Assembly: GCF_003369915.1 (NCBI RefSeq)
Contig: NC_046675.1
Location: 7,254,001 to 7,318,000, forward strand
Source of the DNA: Drosophila miranda
Lineage: Eukaryota; Arthropoda; Insecta; Diptera; Drosophilidae
Direction: 5' to 3'
Length of the DNA: 64,000 bases
Below, piece after piece: positions 22,168 through 34,000 of the stretch (its first letter is position 1; the number at the start of each line of letters is the position of its first letter). The notes beneath the pieces are model-generated. The model did no database searches. It was not told where the DNA came from and worked only from the letters and a program-made list of their open reading frames with translations. The translations under genes and the position numbers were made by a program.

Positions 22168-22875
22168 ACCACAATTCGGTGGCGTCGGCCGCCAACACAC
22201 CGTCAAAGCAGGCGGTCAATCAGGAGGAGAGGCCTCGATTTGGCAATCAATTGAAGCTCCCATCGCCACGTGAAAGTCGCATGTGGCCGAATCCACGATG
22301 AGATTATTGGAATTTTTATTTGCGTTTTATGTTTGATTTCATTTTTTGTACCTTTATCTGTTTATCTCTGTTTCATTTATTTTCGATGTTGGCCCAATAA
22401 AAATTAAATTAAATTAAATAACAAGATATAAAAAAGCGCTAAAGATTAGCTTGTTTATATTATTATCAGGCCCAAAACTTTCGGCAGTCTACCGACCATT
22501 CCATGCCCAATAAATTAAATTTGGACAAAAAATCTGATGCCATAATTATGGCGATTTATTTGTTTCATTTCATTGAGAGTCAGATCAATCATAATACTAT
22601 ATTCCTAAATATTCCGTAGAAGGTATAACATGGTCGATCAAATAGCAGTCTATATTAAAAAAATATGGCAAATGTTTACAATTATTTCTGTTTGGCATTC
22701 GCACGCTCCCGCGAACGTGTTTTGGCACTCTCTCTCTCTCTTGTTCTGTTTGTGCTCTGTTATCGGTCAGCTCTTTTTGCAACAAAGCTCTCGCAGGCCT
22801 TTCAAATAGCTAGCTAATGGAATGATTTAGCAGTATAGCTCTGGCAGTGAATGAATTAAGTTCCTAACAAGCAAA
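22168..22875. other. 3' flank of the PRC1-like gene and promoter side of P450 copy 2
   Basis: Contains AATAAA at 22396-22401, an AATTAAATTAAATTAAAT stretch just after it, a TC run near 22728-22742, and from about 22786 a proximal block (GCTCTCGCAGGCCTTT, then ATAGCTAGCTAATGGAA) shared with the region before P450 copy 3. Confidence 0.6.
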
Positions 22876-24660
22876 ATGTTGAAAGTGCGCAGCGGTCTAT
22901 CTATAATTCAGGCGCAAAAAGCAGCCCTCTCTGTCAGCAGTCCGCTGGTAAATATATAGTATACATATAGATCCGATATCACAGTGATATACGTTTTTAA
23001 ATCTCTTGTAGCGTTGGCAGACCACAGCAGCTGTAGCAGAGCCCAGAAATGATGCAGAGTGGCTACAAGCTCGTCCCTTTGATCAGATTCCTAGTACAAC
23101 TTTTCTGTCTACTGTTCGGAATTTTATGCCTGGAGGAAAATATAGCAAACTGGACATTGTGAAATTGTTCAAAGCTTTGCAAGACGACTATGGAAACATA
23201 TTATATTTACCAGGTATGATGGGAGGTACGTCATACCTGATGACTCACAATCCCAAGGACTTCGAGGTCGTGTTCCGGAACGAAGGAGTGTGGCCGCATC
23301 GGCCTGGCAGCGATACTCTTCGCTATCATCGGAAGACTCATAGGAAGGATTTCTTCCAGGGAGTCGAGGGAGTTATACCTACACAAGGAAAAACCTGGAG
23401 CGACTTTCGATCCACTGTAAATCCTGTCCTCATGCAGCCGAAGAACGTGCGGCTTTACTATAAGAAGATGTCCCAAGTGAACCAGGAGTTTGTGCAACGG
23501 TGCGTATGACTGAAAACAAATTCGAGTCTATGTTCAAAGGTCTTCTCCATTCGCAGTATTAAAACACTCCGTGACGTCGACACCCAGGAAGTTCCTGATG
23601 ATTTCATAAGCATTATAAACCGGTGGACCCTCGAGTCAGTCTCTGTGGTGGCTCTGGACAAGCAGCTGGGACTGCTCAAAGAGTCGGGCGATAACGACCA
23701 GGCTGTGTTACTTTTCAAGTACCTGGACGATTTTTTTGAATTAACAGCCGATCTGGAGATGAAGCCCTCCATCTGGCGTTACGTTAAAACACCCAAGCTA
23801 ATGAAGCTAATGAAGTCCCTAGATGGCGTTCAAGAAATAACTTCAGAGTATGTAGACGAAGCTATAGAGCGTCTAGAGAAAGAGGCCAAGGAGGGTGTAG
23901 TCCGCCCTGAGAGCGAGCAGAGTGTACTGGAAAAGCTGCTCAAGATCGACAAAAAGGTGGCGACGGTTATGGCCATGGACATGCTAATGGCCGGAGTGGA
24001 TACCGTACGTAGTCTGTTGTTCTCATACTTACCCTTATCTCATACATCCTTTTTTTCCAGACCTCAAGTACCTTTACAGCGTCCTTGCTGTGCCTTGCCA
24101 AGAATCCGGAGAAGCAGGCCGTACTCCGAGAAGAGGTGATGAAGGTTCTACCCGAGAAGGACTCCGAATTCACTGAGGCATCGATGAAGAATGTTCCCTA
24201 TCTACGTGCCTGCATCAAGGAGTCACAACGGATCTATCCTTTGGTCATCGGCAATGGCCGATTTCTCAATCGGGACAGCGTTTTGAGCGGATACCAAGTG
24301 CCAGCTGGTACCTGTGTGTCGATGGTTCCCCTGAGCTTGCTATTAAGCGAGGAGCACTTCCCCAAGGCTGCTGAGTTCCTGCCAGAACGTTGGATTCGTA
24401 ACGCCACAGACTCCAACGGGCAATGCCCGGCAAATGACTTGAAGCTGAAGAATCCGTTCGTGTTCTTGCCCTTCGGATTTGGACCCCGGATGTGCGTTGG
24501 AAAGCGCATCGTGGACATGGAGCTCGAGCTGGGCATCGCTCGACTCATTCGGAACTTTAGCATCGAGTTCAATCATCCTACGGAGAACGCTTTCCGCTCC
24601 TCCCTGATCAATTTGCCCAACATTCCGCTTAAGTTTAAGTTTACCGACTTGCCCAATTGA
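22876..24660 (+). CDS. Cyp12a: Mitochondrial cytochrome P450, CYP12A-like, copy 2
   Basis: Exons: 22876-22947, 23012-23499, 23557-24004, 24061-24660; 535 residues. Same enzyme family and layout as copy 1, with a presequence-like start, MAGVDTTSS across intron 3, KESQR (ExxR), PERW and [10 protein letters not shown]. Introns 2 and 3 are base-for-base identical to those of copy 3. In exon 4 it switches: up to about 24240 it follows copy 3, then to about 24415 it follows copy 1 ([33 protein letters not shown]), then returns towards copy 3. AATAAA at 24681-24686 lies just after the stop. Intact, probably functional; substrate unknown. Confidence 0.93.
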
Positions 24661-26266
24661 ATATATAAACGTATTTGTAAAATAAAATATTTATATTCTC
24701 GATCAGCATCACCAGTCAAGTTGATATTTTTGATAATCTGAATAAAATCGGACCATTATTATAGCTTCTCTGCTTCGTCTCGCTATCTACTTCTTCCTAG
24801 ACCAGTGGCGCCACCTGGTGGAGTGAGCGAGATGTATCGGAATGGAAACAGCTGGAATACTAAAGGGACGATAAAGCAGTGCAGTTATATATTGTATAAT
24901 TCAGACCATAAAATTGCATATGTGTATGTATGCAAACTAAGTACTGGGTAGAACAGTATCGCGGTTTGAAAAGTGGATTCTTAGTATTTTGCGATAAGAT
25001 AACTTTTTCAAGAATCTAAAGCTCTGTTTGCGTTTGGACGAGGCTTAGACAAGACATTTGACTATTTGAATATACTAAAAATGAGTCACTCTTAGCTCCA
25101 AGTTGTTCGAGCAACGATCAGCTGTTTGAACAAATCGAAATACGCACGGGTACATTTGAGTATGTTTGAAATATGGCTTCCCTTTGTCTGCGGACAGATA
25201 CCAAAATATATCGACAAAGCACTTATAAAGATTAATTTTTTTGTGTTATTATCAGGGCCAAAAAGTCGCAAGTATACAAGTCATGCCAATAAGTCTGATG
25301 CAATGGGTATAGCCAGTAGCAAACAAATATTGAAATTGTACATTATCTTCGAAGTTTTTTTGGAATTTGTTTATGTCAATTGAGGTAGCATGAAAATGTA
25401 CGTTATTACGCTATTCATATTAATAATTTGTTCTCATCAAACCAATTCTCAATAGTCTTACTATTCTCTATTTACGCTCACACATTTTTCAATTAATGTC
25501 AATGACATTGACCAATTCAACGAGTATATGCTTGAGTGAACCGCTTAGGGTACTATTAGAGTATATTGAAGTTTTGGAGATGATGCTGTTATGAATAATG
25601 GTCCGTGCGGCATACATTTTAGCTGTTAAACTTGATCAAAAGTATAGCTTAAATATTAGGATCATATTATCCATCTGTCATTTTATTATTAAATTATTTA
25701 TAAAACCTAAAATATTAACTAGTAGCGGTGTTTACACAAAGCTGCCCATGCGCTTACTCATTTTCTGTCTTTTTCTCACACGCTTTTCGTCGTGCAATGT
25801 GTGCGGAGGAGAGCCATACTGACAGAGTAGCGACTGCGATTTATAGCGTTCCCCTTCGTTTTTAAATTCGAAATAGTTTTTTTGGTTGCAATTATTTTAT
25901 AGAAATTTTTAGCAAAGGGATTAATCAAAGCATGTTCTAATCAAAGCGATTAGATTTTAGGACTTTAAAAATTTCTTAAAATATTGAGACAGTAATTGAC
26001 TTAAAAGGTATACCAAAGTCGAGGCCATAGCATTCAGTCGTAATTTTTGTTCTTCAAATTATAGTGAATGTTTACAAAATGTTTTTTGTTTTGGTTCTCT
26101 TGTGAACCTGTTTTGGCGATCTCTCTTTTTAAGATTGTGCGCTGTTATCATCCAATTTAGCAGCCAAGCTCTCGCAGGCCTTTGGAATAGCTAGCTAATG
26201 GAACGACCGGTCAGAGAGAGATCAGTTTAGCTTTGGCAGCGAACGACATAAGTTCCAAAAAGCAAA
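24661..26266. other. Spacer between P450 copies 2 and 3
   Basis: AT-rich, no coding exon seen. About 26165-26266 is a diverged duplicate of the proximal promoter and leader of copy 2 (shared TCTCGCAGGCCTTT, TAGCTAGCTAATGGAA and GCAAAATG start context). Confidence 0.6.
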
Positions 26267-28050
26267 ATGTTGAAAGTGCGCAGCGGTCTATCTATAATTC
26301 AGGCGCAAAAAGCGGCTCTCTCTGTCAGCTGTCCGCTGGTAAATACATATATACATATATCGCTGACGTCACTACGAAATTACAATTCGAATCTTCTACA
26401 GCGTTGGCAGACCACAGCAGCTGTAGCAGAGCCCAGAAATGATGCAGAGTGGCTACAAGCTCGTCCCTTTGAGCAGATTCCCAGTGCAACTTTTCTGTCG
26501 ACTGTTCGGAATTTTATGCCTGGAGGAAAATATAGCAAATTGGACATTGTGGAATTGTTCAAGGCTTTGCAAGACGACTATGGAAACATAGTATATTTAC
26601 CAGGTATCATGGGAGGCCCGTCATTTCTGACGACTCACAATCCCAAGGACTTCGAGGTCGTGTTCCGGAACGAGGGCGTATGGCCCAATCGACCTGGCAG
26701 CGATACTCTTCGCTATCATCGGCAGACTCATAGGAAGGATTTCTTCCAGGGAGTCGAGGGAGTTATACCTACACAAGGAAAAACCTGGAGCGACTTTCGA
26801 TCCACTGTAAATCCTGTCCTCATGCAGCCGAAGAACGTGCGGCTTTACTATAAGAAGATGTCCCAAGTGAACCAGGAGTTTGTGCAACGGTGCGTATGAC
26901 TGAAAACAAATTCGAGTCTATGTTCAAAGGTCTTCTCCATTCGCAGTATTAAAACACTCCGTGACGTCGACACCCAGGAAGTTCCTGATGATTTCATAAG
27001 CATTATAAACCGGTGGACCCTCGAGTCAGTCTCTGTGGTGGCTCTGGACAAGCAGTTGGGACTGCTCAAAGAGTCGGGCGATAACGACCAGGCTGTGTTA
27101 CTTTTCAAGCACCTGGACGATTTTTTCGAGCTATCAGCCGATCTGGAGATAAAGCCTTCCATCTGGCGTTACGTTAAAACACCCAAGCTAATGAAACTTA
27201 TGAAGGCACTGGACGGCGTTCAAGAAGTAACCTTAGCGTATGTAGATGAAGCTATAGAGCGTCTAGAGAAGGAGGCCAAGGAAGGAGTTGTCCGCCCTGA
27301 GAGCGAGCAGAGTGTACTGCAAAAGCTACTCAAGGTCGACAAAAAGGTGGCGACGGTTATGGCCATGGACATGCTAATGGCCGGAGTGGATACCGTACGT
27401 AGTCTGTTGTTCTCATACTTACCCTTATCTCATACATCCTTTTTTTCCAGACCTCAAGTACCTTTACAGCGTCCTTGCTGTGCCTTGCCAAGAATCCGGA
27501 GAAGCAGGCCGTACTCCGAGAAGAGGTGATGAAGGTTCTACCCGAGAAGGACTCCGAGTTCACTGAGGCATCGATGAAGAACGTTCCCTATCTACGTGCC
27601 TGCATCAAAGAGTCACAACGGATCTATCCTTTGGTCATCGGAAATATCCGAGCTCTCAATCGGGACAGTGTTTTAAGTGGATACCAAGTGCCTGCTGGCA
27701 CCTTTATCTCGATGGTTCCCACTTCTTTGCTCTCAAGCGAGGAGCACTTCCTCAAAGCTAATGAGTTCCTGCCAGAACGTTGGATGCGTAGCGCCACAGA
27801 CTCCACCGGGGAATGCCCAGCGAATGACTTAAAGCTGAAGAATCCGTTCGTGTTCTTGCCCTTCGGATTTGGACCCCGGATGTGCGTTGGAAAGCGCATC
27901 GTGGACATGGAGCTCGAGCTGGGCATCGCTCGACTCATTCGGAACTTCAGCATCGAGTTTAATTATCCCACGGAGAAAGCTTTCCGCTCCTCCCTGATCA
28001 GTTTGCCCAACATACCGCTTAAGTTTAAGTTCACCGACTTGCCCAATTGA
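26267..28050 (+). CDS. Cyp12a: Mitochondrial cytochrome P450, CYP12A-like, copy 3
   Basis: Exons: 26267-26338, 26402-26889, 26947-27394, 27451-28050; 535 residues. Same CYP12A layout and motifs as the other two copies ([28 protein letters not shown]). [12 protein letters not shown] and [14 protein letters not shown] are very close to what I recall of D. melanogaster Cyp12a4/a5, making it the most canonical copy. Intron 1 is 63 bases with no stop in frame, so simple ORF callers run through it; GTAAAT and CTACAG borders support splicing. The first exon differs from copy 2 by one residue (C for S) in 24. Intact. Confidence 0.93.
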
Positions 28051-31040
28051 AGCATTGTTATGCGCTACTTTGGTCTTGAATTTCTTCCGATTATATTGCT
28101 TGTGATAAGATAAGATTTGCAGTCGTTTGAACTAGTTTTTGAAGTGTTTTGGTTGGAAAAAGAGGAGGTAAAACAGCAAGTCCAGGGCTGCAATGAATCC
28201 AATTGTGAAGAGCCTTCCCAGAAATGCCAGACCCGACCCTACCGATGGCTAGCCAAAGGGGGAATGAAACAAGCTGGTTGGTTTGTCTATACATTTAAAG
28301 CTATTTCATTTCCAGTTTAATACACACTCAAATATATTTATGATCTATATATGTAGGTAGACATTCTAGACACTCAATACGGTATATGGTACATTTGTGG
28401 TAAACATTTTACAACAGTTTTACAGTTAAACAGCTCTTGGATTCTGGTTATACTCGTAATGGAGGCAGGGTCACGTACTGCCATCAATTGGATGTGGATT
28501 CGCACGATGCTCTTTTGGCCAATTTCAACAATAAAATAGTTAGTTAGTTAGCTTTACTGGCCAAATGCTTGTAGAGAGTAAATATTCAATGGAAAATCCT
28601 TATTTTCTTTCTTAGTTTCTTTGTGTTTTTTTTTTTCTTCAAGGTAGACATAAAGATATATTTGTGATTTTTGTTTTCTTTTTATCATATTTTGTTCGAT
28701 TTTTACTTTGGTTTGGTCCAAATGGATATTGAAACTTTAACAGATTGGTTCTCTTGGTTTTTGTTTAACTTTTTGTTTTTAACGAATATATGTAAGTTAT
28801 TATAAACATTATCTTGAAGATTTTGAAAGTTTTTTATAATTTATTATTTGTAATTTTCCCTTTTGTTTATTGCACTTTACGTTAGACATTTATGAGCTGA
28901 ATCTAAGGAAAGTTCACACGTTTTTATCTATATTTGTATTGTATATAAAATAAATTGGAAATCAGTCCTAAATTATGGATATGAAAAGGTTCTCCTTCGA
29001 CTTGCATTGGAAAGTTTTTTACTATATCATTTCCAGTGCCCCTTTGTTCAGTATTCAAAAAATATCATCACCTTTCGCCAGCCCCTACCAGAACGAAACC
29101 CCGCCTGATACACACATTCATATGTACATATGCTGTATTGTTCGCAAACTGAATTTTTATGTTTATATTTTAATGCACAATCGATACGCAAAAATATACA
29201 CAATAAAAGCATCAGCAGGAGGAAAGCCTGATATGTGGGTGTGGCAATGAAATCGAGCAACAAGAAAACGAAAACGAAAAGGAAAACGGAGCCAGACTTA
29301 AATCCTGCTGAGCCACATATATATGAGTATACTATATGTGATGTGGTGTCTGTTGCTTTTGTGGCTGTTGCCTGCTGTTTCTGTCTCTGTTTGTGGTGCG
29401 TGCCGGGGCAATAAAATCTAATTTGATGCAGGCTCCTCACATCTCCCCCTCCACACAGACACACACACAGACAGACACTCCTCTTATACGCACACACACA
29501 CAGACATACACTCCTCTTATACGCACACACATCAGCAGAGGGGGAATAAATGTTGAACTTTTTTCCATGACTCGTTGGAAACACAAACAGAACAGAACGG
29601 AATATAAAAAAAAAGTTGCATAGTTCTAGGCTGCAGAACAAAACCCACAAAATGCGGGCGGGACGGAAGTGGTTACAACTCCCTGTTTGGAGGGGTTAAC
29701 AGCCACTACCCCTCCTCCACTTGACCAAACCAACTCTTTTCACCACAGAGCCGTTTAAGCGGGCGGCTTAGCGCCCCCAAAAGGCGTAGATAAAAGGCGG
29801 CAACAACATAACATGCAATAAAAATGTGCCAAAGAAGGACCCTAAGGGCCCTTCTTCGTTTGGCCTTCTCCCAGGCTGTCTGCCGGCAGCCAAGGCATCG
29901 CTTAGCTCTTCCTGTCGCGTGTGTGTTGTGTGTACGAGATGTTAATTACTTTTTTGGCTGCACGGCCGTGTATGGGTACGTGCATATTCAAGCCGGGGAA
30001 AACTCAATTTGGCTGCTTTAAGCTGACCTTTGGCTATGGGGGGTCTTGACTTGACCCGCTTTGCATAGACAGGCGCCAAGGTACGAGCACTCGTATAAGC
30101 CACCATAAATTTGAAACGACAAGGACATTAGACGAAGCTTCTTTTTTTTTTGTTGCTATGCAAAACAGGCAAATCAATTGTCGCGTCGCCTGCCACTGAC
30201 AGCCGTCGAGGGACAGGAGCCCAGGACAGAGGCAGGGACTGGGGCAGGGCAGGGACAGGGTACGGCCAACAAATTGCGATTGCATGTGGCGGCTTTTTGG
30301 CGGATTTTAAACATGTCTGCTTTGGTTTGTATGAAGGGCTTAAAATTGCTACCGACTAATTTCAGGCAAAGTCGATCGATGCTTCATTAAATATAAAATC
30401 ATATGCTCCGCAGAACGGGCCCCAGAGCAAACATAAATCAAAAACGTTTATTGATGTGTACGCCCCACAACTGCGTATACTTGATGACATAAAAGGACAG
30501 GCCGGTAAAAGGATGGGATGGGATAGCAAGATGGAAGGCCAATCCAGCCAGCAGAGTGTATACATACAAGTGACATCATTTCTCGGGACAACATTAAACG
30601 AAATACATTAACTAATATGAAAACGGCAGAAAGGACCGACACCGACACCGACACCAACTAAGGCGAAGGCTAAGGGTCGAAATGGAGACGCTGCCCCATC
30701 AATTATGAGGCGTGACCATAAACAGGAATACTTATTGTTACGGCAACTCAAGCTCGAAGGAATATATGCAAATGTCTAGTCACTATCCGGTGTTCTGTGT
30801 TCAGTGTTCTGTATTCGGGCATTCGGGGTATTCGGCATTTAGTATTTCAGTATTCGCTATGGACTATAAACCTGCTCAATATTTGCGGCCAAAGCTTGGC
30901 GTGCCCGGATTGAGCACGCGACAATAATGCGAGGTGGTCACGCAATACGTATCCTCCCCATCGTCATCCTGGTGCTGGAGCTGCTGGTGGTGGTGGTGGT
31001 GTTGCTGCTGCTGCTGTTGCCGGCGGCGCATTGATAACGG
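28051..31040. other. Large spacer between P450 copy 3 and PPCS
   Basis: No supported gene. The stretch has a T-rich block (about 28600-28870), a compound CA / ACTCCTCTTATACG repeat (about 29453-29530), an A9 run near 29606 and a CCGACA-type repeat (about 30637-30657). A TTTATT at 30447-30452 could be the minus-strand polyadenylation signal of PPCS. A CAG/GTG-rich block at about 30972-31020 is probably PPCS 3'UTR. Confidence 0.5.
29453..29530. repeat. Compound CA-rich tandem repeat
   Basis: ACAC runs alternate with two copies of ACTCCTCTTATACGCAC, giving a roughly 34-base higher-order unit. Confidence 0.7.
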
Positions 31041-34000
31041 TCATTGGCGCTGCTGGGCGTTGTTGATGTACTCGTTGTGCTTTAGCACCTGAAAACAAAA
31101 CGAAAATACCGATTTAAGCACATATAGCGGCTTTTCGCGATGTCGATTGCTCCTTACCAGGTCGGCCACAATGGGCTCCTCGATCTCCAGGCCCTGCAGC
31201 GTTTGCTCGCGGCTCAAATGCAGCTCGTAGGAATCTGTGGGCGTGACAAACACCACGCGATGTTTGCGTGTCTGCAGTATATTGGCAATGACCAGCTGGC
31301 GGGTAAGAGCGGGAGGTGCGGTGAGTGGTTGCAGTGGCTGTCCACTTCTGATTGACTCCGACTTGACTCACCTTATGCTTGTATTTGTTGAGGCTGTCAC
31401 GTGCCTTGACAATCAATAGACTCTCGTCCGTCTCCAGCTTAAAGGACACCACGAAAGCGTGCGGCACCCAGAGGCTGGCCAATGGGGCGAGCATTTTTGG
31501 CACCAGCTGCAGCGAAATCGTCGGCGCTCCATCGCCCGATTGCATTTTGTGGGTGGGCTGCAATACACGGAATGACAGTGGTTAGTGTTTTCAATAGCCC
31601 GTAGTTCGGCCCACGCTGCGTATGCGCGACGTGACGAGGCGCTGCCTCGTACTCGTAGATTGGTTTTCTGGTTGCCACTCCGCAAAAGCCACAAATGGAA
31701 AGGACACACACTAACAGACCAACAGACAGACAGACACACAGATACAGAATGCGGCAGACGCATACACAAGTAGCCGCCACCCAGGACAGGCAGTAAAATG
31801 TCCTTGCAACACAAACAGACGGACGTTCGGAGGGACAGACGGGCTGTCGACTGACGATGAAATAAAAGGCCAGGGTTGCTGCTTCTGTGGCCCCGCCACG
31901 TGGCATATGAATTACAACTAATTGAAAGCATAACTCAGCCGTAATGAGCTAACGGCATCGCCTGGCTGCACATCCGCCCCAAGGCTCTCCTTAAAGTCCT
32001 TTAAAATATCGCACATACGCCAGCGACTTGTTGAGCGTACCCCCCGCAGTACCGTTTTATTCTCATTAACTGAGCAGCGCCGTAAGCGGCTCTAAGCTGC
32101 TGACCAGTCCTCTCGCTCTCTGTATACAAAGGCAGGCACAGCACACGGACAAACGGATAAACAGAGGGACAGAGAGACGGACATGCCTAAGTAGCCGGAG
32201 ACATTGTGCGAAGAGAGAAATGAAAAATGTAGCCCAAGGCATTGAGCCGACAACGAAAGCGAAAAGGAAAACGAAAACGAAGGCGAAGAAGGAGAAGCAG
32301 ACGCAAGACAAAAGCAACAGTGAGAAAAAAAAGAGGAAGAGAGGAAGAAGGACGGCAGGCATTGACAATTGTGGGTCTGCTGCTGATTAGAACTTTAAGC
32401 TTTTGAGTAAAAAAAAATAAAAAGAAAAGTTTTGTGGCGTGGCTCTTGCACTCTCTGGGAACAGCTAGCAGCTGTTGACATTGAATTTACCACCACAGCC
32501 ACCCCCGCTCTCTCTCTCTGTCTCTCTCTCAACAGCACAGTTGGTGTTAGTGTTAGTGTTAGTGCTCGTGTTCGTGTCCCTGCCTATCTGTGCGTGTGTG
32601 CGTTCATGCATGCTCTTGTAAAATCTTTTGATTTGATTTGCGGATTTCGGCACGTCGCCGCTTTTGTCCTGTTTCCGTTTTGGCTTCTCTGCTTTTTAGT
32701 TTACTCGTTTTAATTTCTTGTTTGTTTTTACTTATTACAATTTACTTAGGATCCTCTCCCCCTCCCCCATCCACCAAAAGTTAATTCAAATTCAGAGTCG
32801 CCTCCGTCGCTGCCTTTGCATAAATTTGCAAAAGGCTTTTCCGAGGGCTTGCACGGTCCTGATGATGTGATTGTGAAATTGAATTTTTAGTATGCTCTTG
32901 TACAGGACAGACTACTGTAGTACTTGTACTATCTTTAGCATCTCCAGCGACAAAGTTTCAAGAGTGCCTGGGACCGACCTTGCAGCAGGATCTCTGGGAA
33001 TGAGTTTTCAATTTCACAGGAAAGCAAGAGACTGAAACACTTCAATAGCCACTTAAACACAAGTTACTTGTAGTTGGTTCATGCTCTGCAGCTTGAACTT
33101 TTATTTATGGAGCTGATTATGCAAATCCCAATCGATTTGCAGGCCCCCTTAGAGAAGAGTATCCCAAATATGTATGTATATACTTGACTCCTACTCGTAT
33201 CCGTACATCAACAGGCCATTCCCGTGTTTTTGTGGCCTTAAGGATGCCGACGGCACAGGCACAAGCTGGTAGTGTGGAACAATTTAATCAAGTGAACGGA
33301 CGATTTGTGGCTAACACCCCACGACCGACCACGACCACGACCACAGAGAGGCGCGAGGGGGCGGGCGGAATGTGTCTTTAGAATGGCGGCGACAGGAAAT
33401 GCACGAACTGAACGGAAACAGAGCGTAGGAAGTGCCACGACGACGATGCCTGGGCGGCTAGTGGAAAACTTTCGTGTTTACCCCCTAAAGCATCTATCAC
33501 GTTCGGTGTCCCGTATACCTCGTATACTTATGTCTGTCTGTATATCTGTATGCATCTGTGGTCGGGTGGCATGCAAATGCAAGGAGACAGGCAGCCAGGC
33601 AGCTAGGCAGCCAGGCAAAAGCCATTCACACCCCACCAAACGGACATTTGATGCACTTGAAAGCCTTTCGCTGCTCCTGCTGCCCCTGCTCCTGTGCTGA
33701 ATATTCACCAACAAGTCAGCTGTCAGAGACTGGGGGCTTAGAGTGGGGTCTGACAAGTAAACACGCCCACAAGCCCTACTAGGAGTGGGTGGAGGGGGCG
33801 GCGCACTGTGAGTGAATGAAACCCAAAAGGTGGGTGGAAAAGATGAGTGAGGAATAGAGAAACCCGCGTGGGTGGACTCCACGGACAGGATTCAGGTAAA
33901 GTGTAGCCGGGAGTAGAGAGAAACATGCTAACAAGGAAAATTATGCAAATCAAATTATTTGTTGACAATGTTAAGGCTGCTGCTGGCTGGCTGGCGAACA

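Noticed and set aside
28440-28560. Short minus-strand open stretch with non-random look
   Set aside because: No family match, no clear splice context and no ATG start; insufficient to call.
29453-29530. Possible CRISPR-like array in the compound repeat
   Set aside because: Only two units, simple-sequence content, eukaryotic genome.
29048-29650. 200-residue minus-strand frame with CVCVCA repeats
   Set aside because: Produced by the CA-rich compound microsatellite.
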